A stretch of 64,000 nucleotides of DNA. Source: Pseudomonas sp. B33.4 (lineage in GTDB: Bacteria > Pseudomonadota > Gammaproteobacteria > Pseudomonadales > Pseudomonadaceae). Position numbers and translations under genes: made by a program. The stretch covers positions 3,029,001 to 3,093,000 of the forward strand of contig NZ_CP140706.1 in the NCBI RefSeq assembly GCF_034555375.1, given 5' to 3'. Shown one piece after another: positions 45,910 through 54,378 of this stretch (positions are counted from its first letter, which is position 1; each line of letters begins with the position of its first letter). Under the pieces are notes generated by a model. That model saw only the letters and a program-made list of their open reading frames with translations. It had not been told where the DNA came from and searched no databases.

Positions 45910-46824
45910 TCACAGGCTATCTGGATCGCCAAAAAACATCTGAATCCGCGACCGCAACCAACGCTCACCCGGATCATTATCCTGCGACCCACGCCAAGCC
46001 ATGTGCAGTTCAAACGTACGCGTCGGCAGTGGTGGATCTTCCGCGCGAACGCCGCCAGCCGCCGTCAGCGCATCCGCCGTGTAATCCGGCACGGTCGCCA
46101 CGATGTCAGTGCCCGCCAACAACGTACTCAAGCCATTGAACTGCGGCACGGCCAGCACCACATGCCGTTTGCGCCCGAGTTTTTCCAGCTCTTCATCAAT
46201 GAAACCACTGAGGTCGCCGGCAAACGACACCAGCGCATGCGGACGTGCGCAGTAGTCGTCCAGGCTCAACGGCCCCGGCACGGTATCGGCGCGCAGCAAT
46301 TTTGGTGCGCTGCGACGCAGGACCTTGCGCTTGGCGTTGGCCGGCAGGTCCGTGGTGTAGCTGACGCCAATGGATATCTCGCCGGAGGCCAACAGGCCCG
46401 GCATCAATATGTAGTTGACGCGACGGATCACCAGCACGATGCCCGGCGATTCGGCGCGCAGGCGTTTGAGCAGCATCGGCAGCAGGGCGAATTCGACGTC
46501 GTCGGACAAACCGATGCGAAATACCGAAGTGCTGGTGGCCGGGTCGAATTCGGCTGCACGGCTGACGGCGGTCGAAATCGAATCGAGGGCGGGCGAGAGC
46601 AGGGCGAAGATTTCCACCGCGCGGGCGGACGGTTCCATGCTGCGCCCGGTGCGCACGAATAACGGGTCATCGAACAGGCTGCGCAGGCGCGAAAGCGCCG
46701 CACTGATCGCCGGTTGACCGAGGAACAGCTTTTCTGCCGCCCGGGTCACACTGCGTTCGTGCATCAATGTTTCGAATACGATCAACAGGTTCAGGTCGAC
46801 ACGACGCAGGTCATTACGATTCAT
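45910..46824 (-). CDS. mexT: LysR-family activator MexT
   Basis: Redox-responsive activator of mexEF-oprN and of mexS. The 304-residue protein has an N-terminal winged HTH (LMHERSVTRAAEKLFLGQPA) and a substrate-binding domain. Its N- and C-termini (MNRNDLRRVDLNLLIVFETL and WLRSRIQMFFGDPDSL) match what I recall of P. aeruginosa MexT, and the length equals the active form. The frame is intact, so no inactivating insertion is visible. It is divergent from mexS. In P. aeruginosa it directly precedes mexE; here about 4.3 kb intervene. Confidence 0.93.
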   Translation of the reverse strand: MNRNDLRRVDLNLLIVFETLMHERSVTRAAEKLFLGQPAISAALSRLRSLFDDPLFVRTGRSMEPSARAVEIFALLSPALDSISTAVSRAAEFDPATSTSVFRIGLSDDVEFALLPMLLKRLRAESPGIVLVIRRVNYILMPGLLASGEISIGVSYTTDLPANAKRKVLRRSAPKLLRADTVPGPLSLDDYCARPHALVSFAGDLSGFIDEELEKLGRKRHVVLAVPQFNGLSTLLAGTDIVATVPDYTADALTAAGGVRAEDPPLPTRTFELHMAWRGSQDNDPGERWLRSRIQMFFGDPDSL

Positions 46825-47011
46825 CTGGAGTCCTGGCAGAGTCATCAAGCTTGACGAGAGCGGCCATATGAGAACAATGGCCGGCATGAATCTTACGGGG
46901 AAAGGCTGGTACTCTGCACCGGAAAATTCAGCTTTACTGAGACGGTGGCAGCAGTTTTTTCATGGATTTTGCCACTGCCGCCCCTGTTGCGGAATCAATG
47001 ACAGGCATGTC

Positions 47012-47035
47012 GACTATTAATAGCCACTGATAGTC
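47012..47035. promoter_or_regulatory. Candidate MexT site in the mexS-mexT intergenic region
   Basis: Inverted half-sites GACTAT (47012-47017) and ATAGTC (47030-47035) lie 12 bases apart, with an internal CTATTAATAG palindrome. They are about 60 bases upstream of the mexS start and 190 upstream of mexT. The shape suits a LysR-type dimer, but the match to a published MexT motif is not demonstrated. Confidence 0.4.
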
Positions 47036-47094
47036 TTGGGTCAAAAGCCCAGATAGAGTTCATGGCATTAGAGGTTACTTTGACGAGGTTTGCG

Positions 47095-48117
47095 ATGTCC
47101 CGCACGATCCGTTTTCACAAGTTTGGTCCGGCCGAGGTGCTCAAATGCGAAGAGCATGCGGCCGCTCAGCCAGGTCCTGGCGAAGTGCAGGTGCGTGTCG
47201 AGGCGATCGGCATCAGCTGGTATGACACCCTCTGGCGTCAGAATCTGGCCTCGTCTCAGGCGCGACTGCCTGCGGGTCTTGGTCACGAGATGGCCGGTGT
47301 GATCACCGCTGTCGGCGACGGTGTCGATGATCTGGCAGTGGGTGACAAGGTCGCCAGCTTTCCGGCCGAGAGTGCGAACGACTACCCGGTCTACGGTGAA
47401 TCGATCGTGCTGCCGCGTACTGCGCTGACCCGTTATCCGGATGTACTCAGCCCGATTGAAGCCAGTGTGCATTACACACCGCTGTTGATCGCCTACTTTG
47501 CCTACGCCGATCTGGCGCGGGTCAAGCCGGGGCAGTTTGCCCTGGTCACTGACGCCAGTCATTGCGCCGGTCCTTCGTTTGTCCAGTTGGGCAAGGCGAT
47601 GGGCGTGCGGGTGATCGCCGCGACCAAGGAAGCAGAGGAGCGCGAGTACCTGCTGTCCCTTGGCGCTGAAAAGGTCATCGTCACCGAAGAGGAAGATCTG
47701 TTGATGCGAATCAACAAGATCACTGACAACCGCGGTGTCGACGTGGTGTTCGACGGCCTCGGCGGTCCGCAGATGTCGCTGCTTGGCGATGTGCTGGCGC
47801 CGCGTGGCAGCCTGGTGCTGTACGGCCTGCAGGGTGGCAACCAGACGCCGTTCCCGGCCTGCGCAGCGTTCCAGAAGAACATCCAGTTCTTCGTGCACTG
47901 CATCGGCAACTTTACCGGCAAGCCGGAACTGGGCATCACTCAGGACCACGTCGCGCTGCAACGTGCCCTGCGTGATATCAATCAGTTGACCGCTGACCGT
48001 GTGTTGCTGCCGCTGAAGACGCGTGTATTTCCGTTCAACGAGTTCGTCGAAGCGCATCGCTACATGGACGAATGCCCGTGCCGCGAACGGGTAGCCCTGC
48101 AAGTCGAACCGGCGTAA
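47095..48117 (+). CDS. mexS: Zinc-type alcohol dehydrogenase/quinone oxidoreductase MexS
   Basis: A 340-residue MDR-superfamily oxidoreductase whose loss activates MexT in P. aeruginosa, probably by allowing a toxic metabolite to build up. It has the N-terminal catalytic domain (GLGHEMAGVITAVGDGVDDL) and an NADPH-binding domain (QFALVTDASHCAGPSFVQLGKA, VDVVFDGLGG). The start at 47095 has GAGG seven bases upstream and fits MSRTIRFHKFGPAEVLK; the frame is open further upstream. Divergence from mexT identifies it as MexS rather than a generic quinone reductase. Confidence 0.9.
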   Translation: MSRTIRFHKFGPAEVLKCEEHAAAQPGPGEVQVRVEAIGISWYDTLWRQNLASSQARLPAGLGHEMAGVITAVGDGVDDLAVGDKVASFPAESANDYPVYGESIVLPRTALTRYPDVLSPIEASVHYTPLLIAYFAYADLARVKPGQFALVTDASHCAGPSFVQLGKAMGVRVIAATKEAEEREYLLSLGAEKVIVTEEEDLLMRINKITDNRGVDVVFDGLGGPQMSLLGDVLAPRGSLVLYGLQGGNQTPFPACAAFQKNIQFFVHCIGNFTGKPELGITQDHVALQRALRDINQLTADRVLLPLKTRVFPFNEFVEAHRYMDECPCRERVALQVEPA

Positions 48118-48128
48118 GCCCTGTCATC

Positions 48129-48152
48129 AGAGTCCGTGGCCCCACGGACTCT
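48129..48152 (+). terminator. Hairpin after mexS
   Basis: A perfect 11-base stem, AGAGTCCGTGG / CCACGGACTCT, with a two-base loop lies 12 bases past the mexS stop. Only a short T-rich tail follows, so it may be a transcript-end hairpin rather than a strong terminator. Confidence 0.6.
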
Positions 48153-48667
48153 TCTGCGTTTAGCTTCCCCTCCTGAAAAACAGCGCACCGTGGCAATGGC
48201 GCCACGACCGATCAGCAACTGAACCGGTTTTTGCTCGCGATCTGTATCTTCTAATCACAATGTAAGCCCTGATAATTGAATGATTACTTTCATCTCAAGG
48301 AATGAGCCATGTCTGTGCTTTCAATTTGTCCTGCGCGATATAAAACGAGCAAATCTGTTGGTCGTGCCTATTTCTGTTTAATTGTTGTAGGCCTATTCGG
48401 AAACCGCTTCTCTTTTTCTTGTACTCACTTGTCGTGGGACCTTGTGGGAAGTTTCCTAGGATCGCGTCCAGAAAAAAATATCCCAGCAATTACAGGGGGT
48501 TGAGGTTGTCTTTTGGCGGCTGAAGGGTTTTTTTAAGCTCAAGTGTTTCAAATAACTTCAAACTTGTAAGTGTTAGCATTCGAACGTCTATTACTTATTG
48601 ATGAATTGTCGCCCGACTGATATTTCAGTGCGTGCGGCAGGAAACTTTCGATACTGGGTAAATACCG
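48153..48667. other. AT-rich intergenic region downstream of mexS
   Basis: About 515 bases of lower GC than the flanks lie upstream of the 488-residue protein gene. A 64-codon frame from 48309 has AAGGA seven bases upstream, but its product (MSVLSICPARYKTSK onward) shows no family feature or clear codon bias and is not called as a gene. The region should hold the promoter of the gene at 48668. Confidence 0.4.
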
Positions 48668-50134
48668 ATGAGCACGATCCATGATCAGGCAATGAACTAT
48701 GTCTACCAGCAAGTATTGCAACGTTTGCTGAGTTTCTTTTCCCGCGCGGAGCGCACGGCGCTGCAGTTGCTGATCCAGCGACTGGCAGTGGCGGCGGGCG
48801 GCATGGAGAACATCGGTCATTTCAAGGTGCTGGTGAACCAGTCCGGGTCGCGCGACAGTTGTTACACCCTGGCCTTGCTGCGGGCCGCGCAATTGAGCAT
48901 TGCCGGCCGTGCGCCTGCGACCTTTCAGCTACGGGTGGCGACCTTGCGCTGGAACGGCAACAGTGAAACGTCCCTGCAAAACCTGCACCGCAGCTACAGT
49001 GCACTGTTTCTGTATGACGATCCTCGGGTAGAGCTGGTGATGGTCGATCACCGCGAGGTGTTGCCGTTTGATCATCAGACACCCATTGGCGAAGCCGGTC
49101 GCGAGAGCAATCGTGTCAACCTGCTGTTGATCGGGCATCGTCGAGCCTGGAATGAACCGCTTGAACTGTGGGATGACGCGTACCTGGCCACCGCCGAGTT
49201 CTACGGTCAGGTTGCACGCTGGAACAATGGCGTCGACGCGATGATCGGCAGCGAGTCCGCACGTCGTCAGCGGCACTTCCTCGACGGACTGGAACGCGCC
49301 ACGCACAAAGCCGCGATTGCCGCGCCGCAGATGAGCACCGTCGGTTTTGAAATGCTGTTCCCGCTGCTCGACGGGCTGGGCGGCGATTATTACCGCGAGT
49401 TTTACCCCGAAGAGGAGCGGGTAACCTGGCGCCCGGAAGGTCATTTCGAGGCCTGTCGGCGAACCAGTTTTATCAATATCAACGACATGATTGTCGGCAA
49501 GCTCGAAGAACGCTGGCCTTTGCTGAGTGATTTTCTGGGTTTTCAGGCTGACGACGTGACGCTCTATCAAGGAGACGATGAACACGTGGAGCCTGTGGTG
49601 GCCGCGCACTTGCGAGGTTTGCAGACGCAATTCATAGAGGGGCGCACCTATGAGGCCGGCGTCAGTGATTACCTGACCGGTCTCCTGATAACCATGCGGC
49701 AAAAGCAGGTCCCCGAGCCTGTGTGCGAACAATTGCTGGCAAGCTTCGGCGATTTGCAGGCGCCCGAGCATCTGCGTTCGCAGGCGGCAAACGCCTTGCA
49801 GGCCAGTTTCGAGCTGAATGAAATCCAGCTGGCATGCCTTTTGTTTGCGCCTTTTATCAATGGGGGCGCCGGGCTCGAGCGCTTCTTGCGCAATTGTCAT
49901 CCCGGGATGCTGGTGGCGTTGCCGGATCTGCATCGGGCAATGCAAGGGCTGCATGCTCCGGAGCAGGTACTGAAGTGGATGACGGATGTCAGCGGGCTGC
50001 CAGTCAGGATGATTGTGCGTTTGTATGCAATGGCGCCTGTGCGCATGCCTGAATCCAGCGAAGGTGCAGCGCAGAACGACAACGAGGACGATACGCTGGC
50101 TGAGCCTCCCGCCGATCGAACGGCGGAAGGTTGA
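48668..50134 (+). CDS. Unrecognised protein of 488 residues
   Basis: No family is recognised. The protein is mostly helical and soluble, without signal peptide or membrane segment. Visible landmarks are an N-terminal YQQVLQRLLSFFSRAERTAL, a central aromatic/acidic stretch DGLGGDYYREFYPEEERV, FININDMIVGKLEERWPLLS, and an acidic C-terminal tail. Codon usage is normal for the genome. The next gene, 49 bases downstream on the same strand, encodes a MocR-like regulator, so the two may form an operon. The regular helical pattern and absence of enzyme motifs suggest a structural or regulatory role. Confidence 0.8.
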   Translation: MSTIHDQAMNYVYQQVLQRLLSFFSRAERTALQLLIQRLAVAAGGMENIGHFKVLVNQSGSRDSCYTLALLRAAQLSIAGRAPATFQLRVATLRWNGNSETSLQNLHRSYSALFLYDDPRVELVMVDHREVLPFDHQTPIGEAGRESNRVNLLLIGHRRAWNEPLELWDDAYLATAEFYGQVARWNNGVDAMIGSESARRQRHFLDGLERATHKAAIAAPQMSTVGFEMLFPLLDGLGGDYYREFYPEEERVTWRPEGHFEACRRTSFININDMIVGKLEERWPLLSDFLGFQADDVTLYQGDDEHVEPVVAAHLRGLQTQFIEGRTYEAGVSDYLTGLLITMRQKQVPEPVCEQLLASFGDLQAPEHLRSQAANALQASFELNEIQLACLLFAPFINGGAGLERFLRNCHPGMLVALPDLHRAMQGLHAPEQVLKWMTDVSGLPVRMIVRLYAMAPVRMPESSEGAAQNDNEDDTLAEPPADRTAEG

Positions 50135-50183
50135 TCGTGTGCTGCTTGTCCGCAGATGAGCCCATGCCCATGGACGCGGGCTC

Positions 50184-51584
50184 GTGAAAACGTCGAGAGA
50201 GAATGACTTCGTTTACCAGGCGGTTTATCGGTATTTGAAGTTGTTGATAGACGAGGCGGGGAGTAGCCCGCCAGTGCGCTTGCCGTCACTGCGACAATTG
50301 GCTGAACGGCTCAATGTGTCGATCTCGACTGTCCAGTACGCGTATTCGCTGCTGGAGAAGGAAGGGCGGGTCTATTCGATTGCCAAGTCCGGTTACTACG
50401 CGCAGCCGCTGCACGTGATGGATTCGCCCGACAGCGGCAGTGATTTGCTCGAAACCGTTTACGTCAACGCCAGGCGACCCGGCATGTGTGTGTTGAGCAG
50501 TGATGAACCCGCCTCGCTGCAACCACTGGACAGTCCATTGCTGATGCTGGAGCGTGAACTGCTGCGCCAGTATCCTCGTCAGCCGCAAGCGCTGGTGCAA
50601 CCTTGTGGAGAGCTGGAACTGCGCATGGTTTTGGCCGCGCGCTACACCTCGTCTACCGCCAATTACTGGCGCGCGGATGACGTCTATATCGGCGCCGACC
50701 TGCGCAGTGTCCTGGAAATACTGATTTCGGTGCTTGAGTTGCGTCGGGCCACCGTGATCGTTGAATCGCCTTGTGACTGGGTGATCTTGCGTCTGCTGGA
50801 GGCCGCTGAAGTGCGCGTTATCGAGCTGCCGTTGCTTGCCGGAGGCGTGATCGATGCGCAGCGACTGGAGTCGTTGCTGCAAAGTGAGCCGGTGCGTCTG
50901 ATTCTTTTGTCAGCGGCGTTGAGCATGCCCCGGGGCACCTTGCGCCCACTGGGCAACCAGCAGGCAATCGCGCATTTGCTCCGCCACCATGGCACGTGGG
51001 TGCTGGAAAACGATTGTTACAGCGAGCTTCATGAAGGCGGTGACGCCCAGCGCTTGCGCGACTGCCTGGACCCGGATCGTTTGCTGGTGTTCTCCACGTT
51101 CGAGAGATTCATCGGTGCCGAGGCGCCTTTCGGCTTTTTGCTGTCGCGTCATTGGCGTAATGAATTGCAAAGGCATTTCCTGTTGCGCGCGTTTCGCTTG
51201 TCGCCCATCCGTCAGAAGGCTATCGCCAGGCTGCTTGGCGGTGGTCGGCTGGATCAGCATCTGGCCATATTGCGGCGGATGCTCAAGGAGCGGCGCACGC
51301 ACCTGATCGACCTGTTGCGCGAGCGCCTCGGTGATGCGTTGCAGATTGTCGAACCCCAGGGCGGCGCAACCGTCTGGGTGCGTTCGCTGCGACCGGTGAA
51401 CATGGGGTATGTTTTTCAGCGTCTGCTCAGGCAGCAGATCGTTATTGCGCCGGGCGAGCTGTTCAGCCTGCAAGGCCTGCATGCACACCACCTGCGTTTG
51501 AGCCCGCTGACTCATGCCGACCATGACCTGGCCAGTGTGGTCGGGTTGATCGGTGACGCATTGCGGCTGGCACCCACTGACTAA
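50184..51584 (+). CDS. MocR-like regulator (GntR HTH plus aminotransferase fold) lacking the PLP lysine
   Basis: A 466-residue fusion. The N-terminal GntR winged HTH has PVRLPSLRQLAERLNVSIST and VQYAYSLLEKEGRVYS. A fold-type I aminotransferase domain follows, with WVLENDCYSELHEG (Asp of the cofactor pocket) and HHLRLSPL (substrate carboxylate Arg). The segment that normally reads TFSK is TFER here, placing Arg308 where the PLP Schiff-base Lys should be. Covalent PLP binding is therefore doubtful. It starts with GTG; earlier ATGs are in another frame and stop at once. It lies 49 bases after the unrecognised 488-residue gene. Confidence 0.85.
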   Translation: MKTSRENDFVYQAVYRYLKLLIDEAGSSPPVRLPSLRQLAERLNVSISTVQYAYSLLEKEGRVYSIAKSGYYAQPLHVMDSPDSGSDLLETVYVNARRPGMCVLSSDEPASLQPLDSPLLMLERELLRQYPRQPQALVQPCGELELRMVLAARYTSSTANYWRADDVYIGADLRSVLEILISVLELRRATVIVESPCDWVILRLLEAAEVRVIELPLLAGGVIDAQRLESLLQSEPVRLILLSAALSMPRGTLRPLGNQQAIAHLLRHHGTWVLENDCYSELHEGGDAQRLRDCLDPDRLLVFSTFERFIGAEAPFGFLLSRHWRNELQRHFLLRAFRLSPIRQKAIARLLGGGRLDQHLAILRRMLKERRTHLIDLLRERLGDALQIVEPQGGATVWVRSLRPVNMGYVFQRLLRQQIVIAPGELFSLQGLHAHHLRLSPLTHADHDLASVVGLIGDALRLAPTD

Positions 51585-51689
51585 CGTTAAAAAACATCGG
51601 GAGAGTCCCGGATAGATCCCATCGCACTGCGGTCAAACTGCCAGTAAACTGCGCTCCATTCCTGAACCACTCTATTTCAGAGGTTTTGC

Positions 51690-53336
51690 ATGACACTCAG
51701 TCCTTTTGCGGGCAAACCGGCACCGGCAGAATTGTTGGTCGATATCCCGCGACTGGTGACGGCTTATTACACCGGACAGCCCGACGCCTCGATTTCCACT
51801 CAGCGTGTGGCGTTCGGTACGTCCGGACACCGGGGCAGCTCTTTCGACTTGAGTTTCAACGAATGGCACGTTCTGGCCATCAGCCAGGCGATCTGCCTGT
51901 ATCGCGAAGCACAAGGGATTACCGGGCCGCTGTTTGTCGGCATCGACACCCACGCGCTGTCGACCCCGGCCGGTGCCAGCGCGCTGGAAGTGCTGGCGGC
52001 CAACGGTGTCACCGTGATGATCGCCGAAGGTGATGAATACACGCCAACGCCAGCCATTTCCCACGCCATTCTTTGCTACAACCGTGGTCGCACTTCGGGT
52101 CTGGCAGACGGCATCGTCATCACGCCGTCGCACAACCCGCCACAAAGCGGTGGTTACAAGTACAACCCAACCAATGGCGGTCCGGCCGACACCCACATCA
52201 CCAAGTGGATCGAAGCCAAGGCCAATGAACTGCTGGCCGCCAAACTGGCCGGTGTGAAACGCATCAGCTACGAGCAGGCGCTCAAGGCCAGCACGACGCA
52301 TCGCCACGATTACCTGAACACCTACGTAGCCGACCTGATCAACGTCATCGACTTCGACGCCATTCGCGACGCCAAACTGCGTCTGGGCGTTGATCCGCTG
52401 GGAGGAGCAGGGGTGCGCTACTGGTCGGCGATTGCCGAGCATTACCGCCTCGATCTGCAAGTGGTCAACAAGGCAGTCGACGCGACGTTCCGTTTCATGA
52501 CCGTCGACTGGGATGGCCAGATTCGCATGGACCCGTCGTCCAGCCACGCGATGCAAGGCCTGATCGGCCTGAAAGAGCGATTCGACGTGGCTTTTGCCTG
52601 CGACCCGGATCACGACCGCCACGGTATTGTGACGCCGTCCGGTGGCTTGCTGGCGCCGAACAATTACCTCGCGGTGTCGATCGATTACCTGTTCCAGAAC
52701 CGCCCGCAGTGGCGTGCGGATGCCGGCGTGGGCAAAACCGTGGTCAGCAGCGGTCTGATCGATCGTGTTGCCAAGCGTCTGGGGCGTCGACTTTACGAAG
52801 TCCCGGTCGGTTTCAAATGGTTCGCTGACGGCCTGTTCGATGGCTCGCTGGGTTTCGGCGGCGAAGAGAGCGCCGGCGCATCGTTCCTGCGCAAGGACGG
52901 TGGCGTGTGGAGCACCGACAAGGACGGTCTGATCCCGGCATTGCTCGCCGCCGAAATGACCGCACGCACCGGTCGCGATCCGAGCCAGGCCTACAAGGCA
53001 TTGACCGATGAGCTGGGCGAACCATTCTCGGTACGCGTCGACGCCAAGGCCAACCCCGAGCAGAAAGCACTGCTGAGCAAATTGTCACCGGAGCAGGTCA
53101 CCTCGACCGAACTGGCCGGTGAGAAAATTCAGAGCATTCTCAGCCATGCGCCGGGCAACGATCAGGCGATCGGCGGTCTGAAAGTAATGACTGAAAACGG
53201 CTGGTTCGCTGCGCGTCCGTCGGGCACCGAAGACATCTACAAGATTTACGCCGAAAGCTTCATCGGTGACGACCACCTGAAACAATTGGTCGTAGAAGCC
53301 CAGGCGCTGGTGGATGGCGCCATCTCCAGCAAGTGA
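51690..53336 (+). CDS. pgm: Phosphoglucomutase (alpha-D-glucose phosphate-specific)
   Basis: Interconverts glucose 1-phosphate and glucose 6-phosphate, feeding glycogen, trehalose and cell-envelope sugar synthesis. The 548-residue protein has all motifs of the phosphohexomutase superfamily: [10 protein letters not shown], the phosphoserine loop TPSHNPP (Ser147), the metal loop DPDHDRHG and the sugar loop GGEESAGAS. Length matches bacterial Pgm. It is monocistronic with a strong terminator directly after. Confidence 0.96.
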   Translation: MTLSPFAGKPAPAELLVDIPRLVTAYYTGQPDASISTQRVAFGTSGHRGSSFDLSFNEWHVLAISQAICLYREAQGITGPLFVGIDTHALSTPAGASALEVLAANGVTVMIAEGDEYTPTPAISHAILCYNRGRTSGLADGIVITPSHNPPQSGGYKYNPTNGGPADTHITKWIEAKANELLAAKLAGVKRISYEQALKASTTHRHDYLNTYVADLINVIDFDAIRDAKLRLGVDPLGGAGVRYWSAIAEHYRLDLQVVNKAVDATFRFMTVDWDGQIRMDPSSSHAMQGLIGLKERFDVAFACDPDHDRHGIVTPSGGLLAPNNYLAVSIDYLFQNRPQWRADAGVGKTVVSSGLIDRVAKRLGRRLYEVPVGFKWFADGLFDGSLGFGGEESAGASFLRKDGGVWSTDKDGLIPALLAAEMTARTGRDPSQAYKALTDELGEPFSVRVDAKANPEQKALLSKLSPEQVTSTELAGEKIQSILSHAPGNDQAIGGLKVMTENGWFAARPSGTEDIYKIYAESFIGDDHLKQLVVEAQALVDGAISSK

Positions 53337-53352
53337 TGTTCGCAAGTGCATG

Positions 53353-53388
53353 AAAAAAGGGGCAACCATTATGGTTGCCCCTTTTTTT
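53353..53388. terminator. Bidirectional rho-independent terminator after pgm
   Basis: Stem GGGGCAACC / GGTTGCCCC with a five-base loop, preceded by six A and followed by seven T. It lies between convergent pgm and the pirin gene and serves both. Confidence 0.92.
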
Positions 53389-53405
53389 GCCCGTCATTCA
53401 AGTGG

Positions 53406-54101
53406 TCAAGCCAGATCCACCAGCACAATCTCGCTGTCCTCAATGGCCGTGACGGTCAGCACGCGCTCCTGCGCCACGGCCACACCGTCTCGAGCCTGTG
53501 CGCGCAAGCCGTTGACTTCAATCACACCGGTGCTTGGTACCAGATATGCACGGCGGCCTTCATCCAGATGATATTCCGCCGTTTCACCTGCCTTGAGATT
53601 GGCCGCGACCAATCGTGCATCAGCGCGAATCCGCAGGCTCTGGTCATCACCATCCTTGCCGCTGGCCAGGGTGACAAAGCCTTCACGCTGGCCTTTCGGG
53701 AAAGGTTTGGCACCCCAAGAGGGTGGCGCGCCGGTTTCCGTCGGCAGAATCCAGATCTGGAAGATCCGGGTGTCTTTCGATTCCAGGTTGTATTCGCTGT
53801 GCGCGATGCCGGTGCCGGCACTCATCACCTGGACGTCGCCAGCCTCGGTGCGGCCCTTGTTGCCCAGGTTGTCCTGGTGAGTAATCGCACCTTCACGGAC
53901 ATAGGTGATGATTTCCATGTCGCGATGCGGGTGCTGAGGGAAACCAGTGCCTGCTGCGATCACGTCATCGTTCCAGACGCGCAGGTTGCCCCAGTTCATC
54001 CGTTGCGGGTCGTAGTATTCGGCGAACGAAAAGTGGTGATGAGCATCCAGCCAGCCGTGATGGGCGCCGCCCAGCGAGCTGAAAGGTCTGAGTTCAAGCA
54101 T
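53406..54101 (-). CDS. Pirin-family cupin protein
   Basis: A 231-residue bicupin with the pirin metal site: His57 and His59 (FPQHPHRDMEI), His101 and Glu103 (GIAHSEYN). Bacterial pirins of this length (YhaK/YhhW type) can have quercetin 2,3-dioxygenase activity; the physiological role is unclear. The gene is single, divergent from the helicase gene by 277 bases. Confidence 0.9.
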   Translation of the reverse strand: MLELRPFSSLGGAHHGWLDAHHHFSFAEYYDPQRMNWGNLRVWNDDVIAAGTGFPQHPHRDMEIITYVREGAITHQDNLGNKGRTEAGDVQVMSAGTGIAHSEYNLESKDTRIFQIWILPTETGAPPSWGAKPFPKGQREGFVTLASGKDGDDQSLRIRADARLVAANLKAGETAEYHLDEGRRAYLVPSTGVIEVNGLRAQARDGVAVAQERVLTVTAIEDSEIVLVDLA

Positions 54102-54378
54102 GATCGTCTCCTCAAAAGGCTCGGCATGGGGCGTGATGGTTGCACCCGACGCGAGACCGGTGGTTTATGACGGCCATCATCTATCAGTTAATAATCGATA
54201 AAAAGCGTAAAAAGTGCGGCGTTATGATCGAAATTCCAGATAAGAAAAGGGCTCGAAAGCGTCTCATCTCACCTTCAGTTCATCGCTTAAACCAATGACC
54301 TGTAAGCATTTCGCTAGAACTGAGCGGCAAATACCGCCACCATAGCCGCAACAGCCTCACACACTGGAGCCCCTCAGC

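Noticed and set aside
45910..46824. Inactivated mexT (small insertions are common in laboratory strains of P. aeruginosa)
   Set aside because: The frame is continuous from MNRNDLRR to GDPDSL with the expected 304 residues.
48309..48503. 64-codon frame with a good AAGGA upstream
   Set aside because: No family resemblance or codon bias and it lies in an AT-rich gap; another 64-codon frame overlaps it on the other strand. Kept only as a note within the intergenic entry.
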